A DNA stretch of 64,000 nt from Phenylobacterium sp. (lineage in GTDB: Bacteria; Pseudomonadota; Alphaproteobacteria; Caulobacterales; Caulobacteraceae): assembly GCF_022402485.1 (NCBI RefSeq), contig NZ_JAKRSA010000009.1:124001-188000 (forward strand). Direction: 5' to 3'. Of the stretch, positions 9,353 to 17,033 are shown piece by piece. How positions within the stretch are numbered: position 1 is the stretch's first letter; the number at the start of each line of letters is the position of its first letter. The notes beneath the pieces are model-generated. The model was not told the DNA's origin, made no database searches, and saw only the letters and a list, made by a program, of their open reading frames with translations. The position numbers and the translations under genes were made by a program.

Positions 9353-9385
9353 AGAAGAAAAGCCCCTCCCCGCCAGGGGGAGGGG
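9353..9385 (-). terminator. Rho-independent terminator or attenuator between the two acyl-CoA dehydrogenase genes
   Basis: On the minus strand a 9-bp perfect stem (CCCCTCCCC at 9371-9363 paired with GGGGAGGGG at 9385-9377) with a 5-nt loop is followed by TTTTCTTC (9360-9353). It lies 18 nt after the large-subunit stop codon and would reduce read-through to the small-subunit gene. Confidence 0.65.
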
Positions 9386-9402
9386 TGTCTTCGGTGTTCA
9401 GC

Positions 9403-10605
9403 TCAAAGGCCCAGCACCATCTTGGCGATGATGTTGCGCTGGATTTCGTTGGAGCCGCCATAGATCGAGGTCTTGCGACCGTTGAAATAGTCGCCCGCCA
9501 CACCGTCAGCATAGCTCGGACCGATATTGGCGTTGTGACCCAGGTTATGCAGGAAGGGCGCGCCATAGTGACCAGCAGCTTCCAGGGCCAGTTCCTGCAA
9601 GCGCTGCTGGATCTCGGTGCCCTTGATCTTGAGGATCGAGGATTCCGGGCCAGGGCCCTTGCCGCTGGACTCACCGGCCAGGGTGCGCAGCTCAGTGTAT
9701 TCCAGCGCCGTGAGATCGATCTCCAGCTCGGCCACCTTGCGCTTGAAGAAAGCGTCGGCCAGCAAGGGGCCACCCAGGTCGGAGAGCTCGGTGGTCGCCA
9801 TCTCGCGCAGACGCTCGAGGCCGCGCTTGGACCGGGCAACCCCGGCAATGCCGGAGCGTTCATGGGCCAGCAGGGCCTTGGCGCAGGTCCAGCCCTGGTT
9901 TTCGTGGAAGATACGGTTCTCGACCGGCACCTTCACATTGTCGAGGAACACGTCGTTAACCTCGTGCCCGCCCTCAAGGGTGATGATCGGGCGCACTTCA
10001 ATGCCCGGGCTCTTCATGTCGATGAGCAGGAAGCTGATGCCCGCCTGGGGCTTGGCGTCAGGATCGGTGCGGACCAGGAAGAAACCCCAGTCGGCGAACT
10101 GGCCCAGGGTGGTCCAGGTCTTCTGGCCGTTGACGATGTAGTATTCCTTGCCGTCGTCGCCAGTGATGCGCTCGGCCTTGGTCTTCAGGGAGGCCAGATC
10201 CGAACCGGCACCCGGCTCGGAATAGCCCTGACACCACCAGACTTCGCCGTTGTAGATGCCAGGCAGGAAGGTCTTCTTCTGCTCTTCGGTGCCAAAGGTA
10301 TAGACCACCGGTGCCAGCATGTTCACACCGAAGGGCAGGACGGCCAGGGTGTCCGCCCGGGCCTGTTCCTCAGACCAGATGTATTTCTGGGTCGGGGTCC
10401 AGCCAGTGCCGCCATGTTCGACGGGCCAGGACGGGGCGACCCAGCCCTTCTTGGCCAGCACCTTGTGCCAGGCCAGATAGTCGTCCTTGCTCAGCGGTTC
10501 GCCGCTGTCCTGCTTGGCGCGCAGGTCCTTGGGATAATTCTCGGCGATGAAGGTCCGCACTTCCTCGCGGAAGGCGACGTCCTCGGGGGAGAAATCAAGA
10601 TTCAT
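9403..10605 (-). CDS. Acyl-CoA dehydrogenase, large-subunit (PimC-like) type
   Basis: This FAD enzyme of 400 aa oxidises acyl-CoA thioesters. Family blocks are clear: WWCQGYSEPGAGSDLASLKT (flavin/substrate loop), YYIVNGQKTWTTLGQFADW, and the C-terminal SIYGGSNEIQRNIIAKMVLG. The frame runs on to 10716, but I choose ATG 10605 because the protein then begins MNLDFSPEDVAFREEVRTFI, as relatives do, and GGGAGC lies 6-11 nt upstream. The sequence resembles the large subunit of pimeloyl-CoA dehydrogenase. It is followed by a small-subunit-like dehydrogenase, supporting a heteromeric enzyme. A perfect dyad at 10693-10706 upstream may bind a LiuR/MerR-like regulator. Confidence 0.88.
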   Translation of the reverse strand: MNLDFSPEDVAFREEVRTFIAENYPKDLRAKQDSGEPLSKDDYLAWHKVLAKKGWVAPSWPVEHGGTGWTPTQKYIWSEEQARADTLAVLPFGVNMLAPVVYTFGTEEQKKTFLPGIYNGEVWWCQGYSEPGAGSDLASLKTKAERITGDDGKEYYIVNGQKTWTTLGQFADWGFFLVRTDPDAKPQAGISFLLIDMKSPGIEVRPIITLEGGHEVNDVFLDNVKVPVENRIFHENQGWTCAKALLAHERSGIAGVARSKRGLERLREMATTELSDLGGPLLADAFFKRKVAELEIDLTALEYTELRTLAGESSGKGPGPESSILKIKGTEIQQRLQELALEAAGHYGAPFLHNLGHNANIGPSYADGVAGDYFNGRKTSIYGGSNEIQRNIIAKMVLGL

Positions 10606-10692
10606 GGGGCGCTCCCTGGCTGCTCCTGGGTCGACGAGACTGTCGCCGACGCTCGAGGTGAACAATAGGCGTCCCGGGCGCTGGAGAAAAGA

Positions 10693-10706
10693 TGACGCTA
10701 ACGTCA
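10693..10706. promoter_or_regulatory. TGACG-N4-CGTCA dyad, candidate LiuR/MerR-type operator
   Basis: TGACGCTAACGTCA is a perfect 5-4-5 inverted repeat, 88 nt before the large-subunit acyl-CoA dehydrogenase start. Similar TTGACGTNNACGTCAA sites are known for MerR-family regulators of branched-chain and fatty acid catabolism in proteobacteria. The regulator is not in the window, so use is inferred. Confidence 0.5.
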
Positions 10707-10782
10707 ACGTAATCAACTGGGCTGGTCCACACGGTCGCCCCCCCTTGCCTGTGCCGGCGCCGGCGCGCAGAACACCTCATCC

Positions 10783-11514
10783 ATGCCGCGCATCCTCACC
10801 TACAATGTCCATCGCTGTGTCGGCGCTGACCGACGTCTGGACGTGGCGCGGGTGGCTGATGTCATTGCCGCGCTTGAACCCGACATTGTCGCCTTACAAG
10901 AGCTGGACGTCGGGCGGATGCGGACCAACGGGGTCGACCAGGCCCATGAGATCGCCCGCCGCCTGGAAATGGCCTTCCATTTTCACCCCGCCATGAAGGT
11001 GGAGGAAGAGCTCTATGGCGATGCCATCCTGACCCGGTACCCGGAGCGCAAGATCAAGTCCGCCGCCTTGCCCGGCCATGAGCGAGTCTCACAGCTGGAA
11101 CCCAGGGGCGCCCTCTGGGTCTCGATTGATGTGGATGGCCGCGAGGTCCAGGTGTTCAACACCCATCTGGGTCTGGTGCCTCGGGAGCAGAGAAATCAGG
11201 CCGATGCCTTGGTGGGCCCGGAATGGCTGGGCCACCCAGACCGATCAGGTCCGACCATTCTGCTGGGGGATTTCAACGTCACCTCAGGGTCGGAGGTCTT
11301 CCGGACCTTGGCCAGAACGCTTCAGCCAGCAAGGCGATGTACGCTGAAGCAATCCCGATCAGCGACCTTCCCTTCGATCCTGCCGGTGCTGCGGATCGAC
11401 CACGTGTTTGTCAGTGATGACGTGAAGGTCCTGGACGTTTTCGCGCCCTATGACCGGCTAACCCGCCTGGCGTCGGATCACTTGCCGCTGGTGATGGATT
11501 TTGAGCTGTCCTGA
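10783..11514 (+). CDS. Endonuclease/exonuclease/phosphatase-family protein
   Basis: The protein (243 aa) belongs to the metal-dependent EEP hydrolases, which cleave phosphodiesters in nucleic acids or phospholipids. It starts MPRILTYNVHRCVGADRRLD and has the expected DIVALQELDVGR (metal Glu), FNTHLGLVPREQR, ILLGDFNVTSGS (Asp/Asn) and LASDHLPLVMDFEL (His) blocks. There is no signal peptide. The 3' end overlaps the 3' end of the convergent phospholipase D gene by 37 nt. The pairing with a phospholipase D suggests lipid metabolism, but the substrate cannot be assigned. Confidence 0.87.
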   Translation: MPRILTYNVHRCVGADRRLDVARVADVIAALEPDIVALQELDVGRMRTNGVDQAHEIARRLEMAFHFHPAMKVEEELYGDAILTRYPERKIKSAALPGHERVSQLEPRGALWVSIDVDGREVQVFNTHLGLVPREQRNQADALVGPEWLGHPDRSGPTILLGDFNVTSGSEVFRTLARTLQPARRCTLKQSRSATFPSILPVLRIDHVFVSDDVKVLDVFAPYDRLTRLASDHLPLVMDFELS

Positions 11515-12986
11515 AGGGCGCGCCGACGCCCTACGGCCAAGGCCTCACTGAGCCGCCGTGAGGCCGCATAGAGACGCTCACGCCGGCGAAACACGCGCCA
11601 GGAATCCGCAACGTCCGCGGGGTCGCCAATGTGGAAGGCCGCGATCATTTCCCCGGGGGTGCTCATTTTGCGAGGGCCAAGCCGGCGAAGTCTATGATCA
11701 AGGTCGAGGGCTTCAATGGCGCCGCCCAGGCCACCGTGCTCTTCTCGGGCCTTGCCGACGGCATCCCCGGTACAGCCGATAAAGTGACCAATCAGGCGAT
11801 CGCGCAGGGCGCTGATGGCCATGTGATCCTCTGGCGTCCTCGCCTCCACAGCCAGTTCGCACTCCGTGTCAAAGCCGCCGGAGCGATTGTTGAGATTGGC
11901 AGATCCCACCCGGGCGAAGCGGTCATCGATGATCGTCACCTTGGAGTGCACGATCACTTCCTGGCCAGCACGGGTGACCGGCCAGTAGGTGTGCAGCCGA
12001 CCGAAGACATCAGCGGCCTGGAGCCGCGCAAGCATGTTGTTTCGGGCCCTGTCCATGGTCAGTTGGTCAAACCAGCTCGGGCTGTAGCCTGTGGAGACCA
12101 GGACCACCTCTGGCCCGTCAGGCTCGCCGAGCCGGGTGGCCAGGGCTTCGGTGTAGATGGGCGACGTGAAGTACTGATTTTCGAGATAAATCAGATCCTT
12201 GGCCTCAAAGATCGACATCAGGGTCAGGCGGCGGATCTCCTCCACCATCTCGTCGCGCTTCCAGGCCGGCTCGGTCCTGGCGATCCCCACCTGGACATTG
12301 TGCAAGTGGGCCGGCACCCGCATGGGCCAGGGGTCGGAGGAGACGGGGATCGCCTTTGGCACCACCTCGTCTGCCGACCTGCGCCAGCGGATGCGGAACA
12401 GGTCTCCCAGGGCACTGGCCGCCGCCCCGTCCACCATCATCATCACCTCGTGCCGAGGGGGGTGATAGTCCTGATCGGGCATGATCCGACGCTCATCATC
12501 ATCCAGATGGGCCGCCGTATCCCATCGGTCGACGGAGATGTCTCCACCGCCACAGATAGCCACCGCGTCATCGACAATCAGCACCTTCTGATGATGACAG
12601 GCCCCCAAGGGCACAGACTCGTCCAGGCGCAGTTGGACCGTGGTGTTGCGAAACCATCGACGTCCCCGATGGGGAAAGAAGTTCTGGCTGGCGCTGATCG
12701 GCAGGGCTGACTTCCAGATCAGCAGCCGGATATCCAGCTCAGGCCGCCGCCGGGACAGCGCCACCAGAATCTGGCCGATTTCATCGGGGTCGTCAGGACC
12801 ATCGAACCCATCGGGCTTGAGGCGGGTGCGGGGGTCAAAGCTCCATCCCAGCAGATAGATCGATCTCTGCGCCTTGGGCAGGATCTCGGCCAGGGCGTTG
12901 AAATAGGCCTCGGTGTCCACGAGGAACGCCACCCGCGCGGCATGTTCAAGCCGCCAGCAGGTGTTGCCTGGGGTCAGAATGCTCAT
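11478..12986 (-). CDS. Phospholipase D / cardiolipin synthase-like protein
   Basis: This 502-aa protein has two HxKxxxxD motifs: ACHHQKVLIVDDAVAICGGG in the N-terminal half and VIVHSKVTIIDDRFARVGSAN in the C-terminal half, together forming one PLD active site. Such proteins hydrolyse or transfer phosphatidyl groups. There is no N-terminal membrane helix, which argues for a soluble phospholipase rather than a cardiolipin synthase. The ATG at 12986 gives MSILTPGNTCW; a GTG at 13004 is an alternative. Neither has a strong ribosome-binding site. It converges on, and overlaps, the EEP-family gene. Confidence 0.85.
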   Translation of the reverse strand: MSILTPGNTCWRLEHAARVAFLVDTEAYFNALAEILPKAQRSIYLLGWSFDPRTRLKPDGFDGPDDPDEIGQILVALSRRRPELDIRLLIWKSALPISASQNFFPHRGRRWFRNTTVQLRLDESVPLGACHHQKVLIVDDAVAICGGGDISVDRWDTAAHLDDDERRIMPDQDYHPPRHEVMMMVDGAAASALGDLFRIRWRRSADEVVPKAIPVSSDPWPMRVPAHLHNVQVGIARTEPAWKRDEMVEEIRRLTLMSIFEAKDLIYLENQYFTSPIYTEALATRLGEPDGPEVVLVSTGYSPSWFDQLTMDRARNNMLARLQAADVFGRLHTYWPVTRAGQEVIVHSKVTIIDDRFARVGSANLNNRSGGFDTECELAVEARTPEDHMAISALRDRLIGHFIGCTGDAVGKAREEHGGLGGAIEALDLDHRLRRLGPRKMSTPGEMIAAFHIGDPADVADSWRVFRRRERLYAASRRLSEALAVGRRRALQDSSKSITSGK

Positions 12987-13063
12987 CGCCTCAAGGTCAT
13001 GCACGGCGGAGCGCGCCAGAGCAAGAAGGCGCGCAGGCCAGTTGGGGTTTCAATGAAGGGGAT

Positions 13064-13098
13064 AAAAAGACGGGCGCGCCAGGGGGAGGCGCGCCCGT
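13064..13098 (-). terminator. Strong Rho-independent terminator
   Basis: An 11-bp perfect stem (ACGGGCGCGCC at 13070-13080 with GGCGCGCCCGT at 13088-13098), a 7-nt loop, and on the minus strand a run of five T (13068-13064). It lies 28 nt after the stop of the small secreted-protein gene and should end its transcript. Confidence 0.85.
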
Positions 13099-13125
13099 AA
13101 GGCTGGCGACAGCTCGAGGACCCGA

Positions 13126-13491
13126 TCAGCTGGACGGAGCAGCCTGGGCGCGGGCGTTCAGGAGGCTTTCCTCCCCACCGAGCCAGACCTGGCAGGCACC
13201 GGCGACTTCCTGGCGAACCTGGGTGCGGACCGACTCATCAGACGATCGCGCTTGTCTGGCGGCGCGGCTGCGCTCGGACTTGGCGCGGTCCTGGACATAG
13301 GGGCTGCGACCATGGCGCTGGTCTCTCACCAGGGCGTCGATCGCTGCGGTATCGGCCCCGATCAGCGGTGAGCCCGCCAGGGCGTGGCAGCGAACGGCAG
13401 TCAGATACTCCATATCGTTGATTTCCAGCGCACTGGCCGAGCCCGCAGCAGCGATCACGGCGATGCCGGCAACAATGGCAACAAACTTCAT
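13126..13491 (-). CDS. Small secreted hypothetical protein
   Basis: This 121-aa protein has a clear signal peptide (MKFVAIVAGIAVIAAAGSASA) followed by a mature part of about 100 residues that is charged and Arg/Ala/Ser-rich. Two cysteines (in AVRCHALAG and GACQVWLGG) could form a disulfide in the periplasm. I do not recognise a family. GGGAGAAACG precedes the ATG and a strong terminator follows, so it is a real single-gene unit. An inverted repeat (13580-13595) lies upstream. Confidence 0.75.
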   Translation of the reverse strand: MKFVAIVAGIAVIAAAGSASALEINDMEYLTAVRCHALAGSPLIGADTAAIDALVRDQRHGRSPYVQDRAKSERSRAARQARSSDESVRTQVRQEVAGACQVWLGGEESLLNARAQAAPSS

Positions 13492-13579
13492 AGCGTTTCT
13501 CCCTTGAATTCAATGACAGGAGACTGCCGGACTCACCGAATACTATCAAATGAACCTTTTGAAATGAATCGAATGGAAC

Positions 13580-13595
13580 ATTACGTATCCGTAAT
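13580..13595. promoter_or_regulatory. ATTACG-N4-CGTAAT inverted repeat in a divergent promoter region
   Basis: A perfect 6-4-6 dyad (13580-13595) sits in an AT-rich 200-bp region between the divergent small secreted-protein gene and the DUF1289 gene. It may be an operator; no known regulator motif is matched with confidence. Confidence 0.3.
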
Positions 13596-13691
13596 CTGTA
13601 TAGTGTCTACATTTTTCAATAACAGTGATCGATGAACGCGCTGACTGAGCGCCCTTTGCGAAGCCGCCGCATTCCCCCTAGTCTGCCGATC

Positions 13692-13901
13692 ATGACTGAG
13701 ACGCCCCCGCCCCCCATCAAGACGCCATGCATCAAGGTCTGCGTAATCGATGGGACCAGCGGCCTTTGCATGGGGTGTTTCCGATCCCTGCCGGAGGTCG
13801 CGGGCTGGGGGCGTCTGTCTGAAGAGGCCCGGGAAAGCCTGATGGCTGAACTCCCGGACCGACGCGGTCGGATCGCGCCGGAAAAGCTCGCCATGTTCTG
13901 A
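13692..13901 (+). CDS. DUF1289 family protein
   Basis: This is a 69-aa Cys-containing small protein of the DUF1289 (Fe-S/zinc-like) family. The conserved core TPCIKVCVIDGTSGLCMGCF supplies four cysteines in the family pattern, followed by R(S/T)xxE and a helical segment (EVAGWGRLSEEARE). The frame is open to 13632, but the ATG at 13692 begins MTETPPPPIKTPCIKVC, as relatives do. The molecular role of the family is unknown. Confidence 0.85.
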   Translation: MTETPPPPIKTPCIKVCVIDGTSGLCMGCFRSLPEVAGWGRLSEEARESLMAELPDRRGRIAPEKLAMF

Positions 13902-14011
13902 ATCCTGGTGCCCCAGGACTGATTCACCGGATGCAAACCCGCACGCCTTAAAGCTGGCCTGACAACAAGGCCACAAATGGCCGTTATGCCTTTGGTGAGG
14001 CGGGTTTCGAG

Positions 14012-14521
14012 ATGCTCAAGTTTGCGATGCTGACCCTTGTCGCTGCCGTGTCCGCTGTGGGCGCGGCGCAGACCGTGGTGGCGTTTGACCCAGCCCGGGG
14101 GGCCTCGGCCTTGGTGGCGACCCTTCGCCATGCGCCCCCACCGACCGAGGTGGGACAGGCTGCGGCGATCAGCAAGGCCAGCGATGGGCACTATTGGGCC
14201 GATGCGGACGTCAACGGGGCGCGGGTGCGTCTGCTGGTGGACACTGGCGCCACCGCTGTGGCTCTGACTTTGGACGATGCCAGACGCCTGGGGTTTGACC
14301 CTGCTGAACTGGACTATCGTCAGAAGGTGATGACCGCCTCGGGCGAGGCCCGTGCCGCCGTCGTGCAGCTTGCCGCCGTTTCGGTAGCCGGGGCCAAGGT
14401 CACCAATGTAGAGGCCATGGTTATCGAGAGCGGCCTGGACACCTCCCTGCTGGGGATGAGCTATCTGGGCCGGCTCAGCAAGTTTGAGGCGACCCGCACC
14501 TCGATGATCCTGCGCCCCTGA
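14012..14521 (+). CDS. Retropepsin-like clan AA aspartic protease (TIGR02281 type)
   Basis: The 169-aa protein has an N-terminal hydrophobic anchor or signal (MLKFAMLTLVAAVSAVGAAQ) and a single aspartic protease domain. The active site is RLLVDTGATAVALT (Asp-Thr-Gly near residue 78), and the C-terminal SLLGMSYLGRLSKFE matches the family's second conserved block. These proteins form homodimers, like viral retropepsins, and are periplasmic or membrane-bound; their substrates are unknown. The stop overlaps the start of the GNAT gene by one base, so both are translated from one message. Confidence 0.87.
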   Translation: MLKFAMLTLVAAVSAVGAAQTVVAFDPARGASALVATLRHAPPPTEVGQAAAISKASDGHYWADADVNGARVRLLVDTGATAVALTLDDARRLGFDPAELDYRQKVMTASGEARAAVVQLAAVSVAGAKVTNVEAMVIESGLDTSLLGMSYLGRLSKFEATRTSMILRP

Positions 14522-15036
14522 TGGCCCCTGTCGACCTGCGTCCGATGACGCCGCAGGATCTCGACGCCGTCCTGGCCCTCCAGGCGAACGGCTACCCCCC
14601 GGCGCTCCATGATTCCGCAGACGCTTTTCTGAGCCGCATGGCCCTGGCGCCAGACCTCAACCTGGTGGCCTATCTGGGGGACGGGCTGGCGGGCTATCTG
14701 GTCAGCCACCCCTGGGACGCTGGGGCACCGCCCCCGGTGGACGCCAGATTGACGCCGCCTGATCTTGCGGCCTGCTGGTATGTCCATGACCTATCGGTGG
14801 CGGACAGCGCCCGGGGGCTTGGCCTGGGCCTTCGCCTGCTGAGGCAGGGCCGCGACAGGGCGATGGCCCTGGGGCTGCGCCGGTCAGAGCTGGTGGCTGT
14901 GGAGGGGGCGGGCGAGTTTTGGCGGCGCCTGGGCTGGATCCCGCCCAGCCCGATCTCCCAAGATCTTGCGGCCAAGGTGGCCAGCTACGGGCCCGCCGCC
15001 GCATTCATGACCCTGGATGATCTCTCAAGGCTCTGA
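14521..15036 (+). CDS. GNAT-family N-acetyltransferase
   Basis: This 171-aa protein has the Gcn5-related acetyltransferase fold. It begins VDLRPMTPQDLDAVLALQ, has the acetyl-CoA loop SARGLGLGLRLLRQGRDRA near residue 98-116 (the R/Q-x-x-G-x-G/A pattern) and a late SELVAVEGAGEFWRRLGW block. The substrate is unknown. It is coupled to the upstream protease gene by a TGATG overlap and converges with dusA. Confidence 0.85.
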   Translation: MAPVDLRPMTPQDLDAVLALQANGYPPALHDSADAFLSRMALAPDLNLVAYLGDGLAGYLVSHPWDAGAPPPVDARLTPPDLAACWYVHDLSVADSARGLGLGLRLLRQGRDRAMALGLRRSELVAVEGAGEFWRRLGWIPPSPISQDLAAKVASYGPAAAFMTLDDLSRL

Positions 15037-15052
15037 ACCTGATCGACCGATC

Positions 15053-16156
15053 TCAGGCGGCGGCCCTCGCCTCGCGCTCGGCCATGGCCTGGACCACTGC
15101 CGCAAGGGCGGCGTCCACCACCTCAAGCCCTGCGCCGGGCTTTACCCCTTCGACGGTGAGAATACGCCGCCAGGCTCGGGCGCCGGGGCGACCATGGAAC
15201 AGGCCCAGCATGTGCCGGCTCATGGCTGCGAGGGGGGTTCCCTCCTCCAGCCGGGCGGCGAGATAGGGCCGGTAGAGCGCGACAGCCGTAGCGGAGTCGA
15301 TGATATCGCCGCCGCCGAACACCAGAGAATCCACGGCGCCCAGGATCTCCGGGGTATGATAGGCGGCCCGACCCAGCATCACCCCGTCCACCTGCTCAAG
15401 ATGTGACGCTGCCGCCGGCAGATCAGGCACGCCTCCATTGAGGACGATGGTCAGGTCCGGGCGCTCACGCTTCAGGCGGTAAACGAGCTCATAGTCCAGG
15501 GGCGGTACATCCCGGTTCTCCTTGGGCGACAGCCCTTTCAGCCAGGCCTTGCGGGCATGGACCACGAAGCTGCGCACCCCGGCCTGGGCGCAGAGATCGA
15601 CGAGGGTGAACAGACTTTCCTCGGGATCCTGGTCGTCGACGCCGATGCGGCACTTCACGGTGGCAGGCACCGCCACCGCCGCCCCGATGGCGGCCATGCA
15701 CTCGGCCACCAGGGCCGGTTCGCGCATCAGACAGGCTCCGAACCGGCCGCTCTGCACCCGGTCAGACGGGCAGCCGACATTGAGGTTGATCTCGTCATAG
15801 CCAAGGTCAGCGCCAATCCTGGCCGCCGCAGCCAGATCGGCCGGGTCAGACCCGCCCAGCTGCAGGGCCACGGGATGCTCACCCGCGTCATAGCCCAGCA
15901 GGCGCTCCCGGTCCCCATGCAGCACCGCCCCCGTCGTCACCATCTCGGTATAGAGCAGCGCCTGCTTGGACAGCACACGGTGCAGGCTCCGGCAATGCCG
16001 GTCCGTCCAGTCCATCATGGGGGCGACGGAGAAGCGATGGGATGGGACGGCGGGCGGCAAAGACAAGGGGCTAGGGTTTCCGGCTTCGGAACGCGTGAGG
16101 ACACGGGCCGTATACACTGGAATGGTTCCGCATTCGACCATGTCGGAGCTCATCAA
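15053..16156 (-). CDS. dusA: DusA, tRNA dihydrouridine(20/20a) synthase
   Basis: DusA uses FMN and NADPH to reduce U20/U20a in the tRNA D-loop. The TIM-barrel domain begins at HRFSVAPMMDWTDRHCR; the catalytic cysteine lies in NVGCPSDRVQSGRFGACLM, and SFVVHARKAWLKGLSPKENR and VMLGRAAYHTPEIL are typical of DusA. The first Met (16156) gives 46 extra residues before HRFSV that relatives mostly lack. A GTG 13 codons on or a TTG near 16060 could be the real start. The upstream end abuts an IS remnant, so the original promoter may have been displaced. Confidence 0.93.
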   Translation of the reverse strand: MMSSDMVECGTIPVYTARVLTRSEAGNPSPLSLPPAVPSHRFSVAPMMDWTDRHCRSLHRVLSKQALLYTEMVTTGAVLHGDRERLLGYDAGEHPVALQLGGSDPADLAAAARIGADLGYDEINLNVGCPSDRVQSGRFGACLMREPALVAECMAAIGAAVAVPATVKCRIGVDDQDPEESLFTLVDLCAQAGVRSFVVHARKAWLKGLSPKENRDVPPLDYELVYRLKRERPDLTIVLNGGVPDLPAAASHLEQVDGVMLGRAAYHTPEILGAVDSLVFGGGDIIDSATAVALYRPYLAARLEEGTPLAAMSRHMLGLFHGRPGARAWRRILTVEGVKPGAGLEVVDAALAAVVQAMAEREARAAA

Positions 16157-16161
16157 GCCGC

Positions 16162-16301
16162 CATCGCGCGAAGTTCGATTTCCGCTACTCCAACCCCTCT
16201 GGTCTCGGGATCGAAGACGAAGCCCGCACCAACGAAGCCCTGCGCGGGTTGGCGTTAAGCGCCCGACTTATCGGCGGATTGGTGAAGCCGCGCACGCTTA
16301 G
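16162..16301 (+). pseudogene. Remnant of an IS1595/ISXO2-like transposase, C-terminal end
   Basis: One frame from 16162 reads HRAKFDFRYSNPSGLGIEDE, matching the C-terminal HRYxAEFDFRYNNR core of ISXO2-type transposases. A shifted frame then gives GVKRPTYRRIGEAAHA and a stop at 16299-16301, matching the usual KRLTYRRxxEAAHA ending. So a frameshift lies near 16240-16250 and the rest of the transposase is missing. No terminal inverted repeat is recognised. The match is by recalled family sequence and should be tested by alignment. Confidence 0.55.
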
Positions 16302-16399
16302 GCAGAAGGCTAACCGCATCCTTAACAAGCGCAGGGGTGCGTCAACCTGACGCATGGAAGGCTGGAAGAGAATCAGCGGGACCGCGATACAATGAAAAG

Positions 16400-16427
16400 G
16401 CCCAGCAACGCGCCAACGCTGCTGGGC
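16400..16427. other. Hairpin in the spacer before the Cas2/SinR-like gene
   Basis: GCCCAGCA (16400-16407) and TGCTGGGC (16420-16427) form an 8-bp stem with a 12-nt loop. On the minus strand it is followed by CCTTTTCATT, so it could terminate minus-strand transcription. The rest of the 260-nt spacer holds three TTCGAA-centred repeats, including the palindrome AGTTTCGAAACT at 16481-16492. Confidence 0.4.
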
Positions 16428-16564
16428 TTATTCTCAACCCGGCCGCTCAGCCAGATCGCGTTAACAACATGGTTCTACCAAGTTTCGAAACTCCAGACAA
16501 CATTTTGGTTTTCGAAATTAGATTTGGATGAGCGGCCACTTCAAAACCGAAAGGGTTTTCGAAA

Positions 16565-16843
16565 GTGGCAAACTTTATCGTCAGCTATGACCTGAACGGG
16601 CCTAACCCGTCGCACCAGGAAGTCGATGCTCTGCTGGAGCGACTTGGGGCAACGCGTGCCCGGATTCTCGAAACGGTTTGGTACGTTGGCTGGTCGGGCT
16701 CTCGCGCCGATCTGTTCCGTGAAATTGACGCGCTTCTGAATCGGAACGATCAGGTGATCGTTCTGGAAGCCGTAGATGCGTCATTCCGCAATCTCCTAGT
16801 GGAAAGCGCCAGCTTCATCGCGGCGTGGAACGCTAATCGGTAA
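16565..16843 (+). CDS. Small Cas2/SinR-like ferredoxin-fold protein
   Basis: This 92-aa protein starts with GTG and reads MANFIVSYDLNGPNPSHQEV. The beta-strand IVSYDLN, a helix ending LERLGATRARILETVWYVGW, and the later NDQVIVLEA strand fit the small ferredoxin-like fold shared by Cas2, VapD and SinR-like proteins. There is no cas1 and no repeat array, so it is not a CRISPR gene. A terminator follows directly. GC content is lower than that of the flanking conserved genes, which fits acquisition. The function is unknown; a nuclease or toxin-like role is speculation. Confidence 0.65.
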   Translation: MANFIVSYDLNGPNPSHQEVDALLERLGATRARILETVWYVGWSGSRADLFREIDALLNRNDQVIVLEAVDASFRNLLVESASFIAAWNANR

Positions 16844-16865
16844 AGCTTTAACGATCCCTACTAGG

Positions 16866-16890
16866 CGCGGGCTTCCGCCCGCGTCCTTTT
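16866..16890 (+). terminator. Rho-independent terminator after the Cas2/SinR-like gene
   Basis: CGCGGGC (16866-16872), a TTCC loop, and GCCCGCG (16877-16883) form a 7-bp stem followed by TCCTTTTCC. It begins 23 nt after the stop codon. Confidence 0.75.
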
Positions 16891-17033
16891 CCGCCCCAAT
16901 CGGACGCCCCCTCTTCCGGCCCGGCTCGGGCTTCGGATGCTCCTTGTGGGGCATGTTCACCAGGTTGCCGAGGACGCGCTGAAACTACGCGTCTGCGTCT
17001 TCCCGCTTGTCGTTATTAGAGGCGTTATCGGTC

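Noticed and set aside
16565-16843. Cas2-like fold suggested a CRISPR locus
   Set aside because: No cas1, no other cas gene and no regular repeat-spacer array anywhere near; the similarity is of small ferredoxin folds only.
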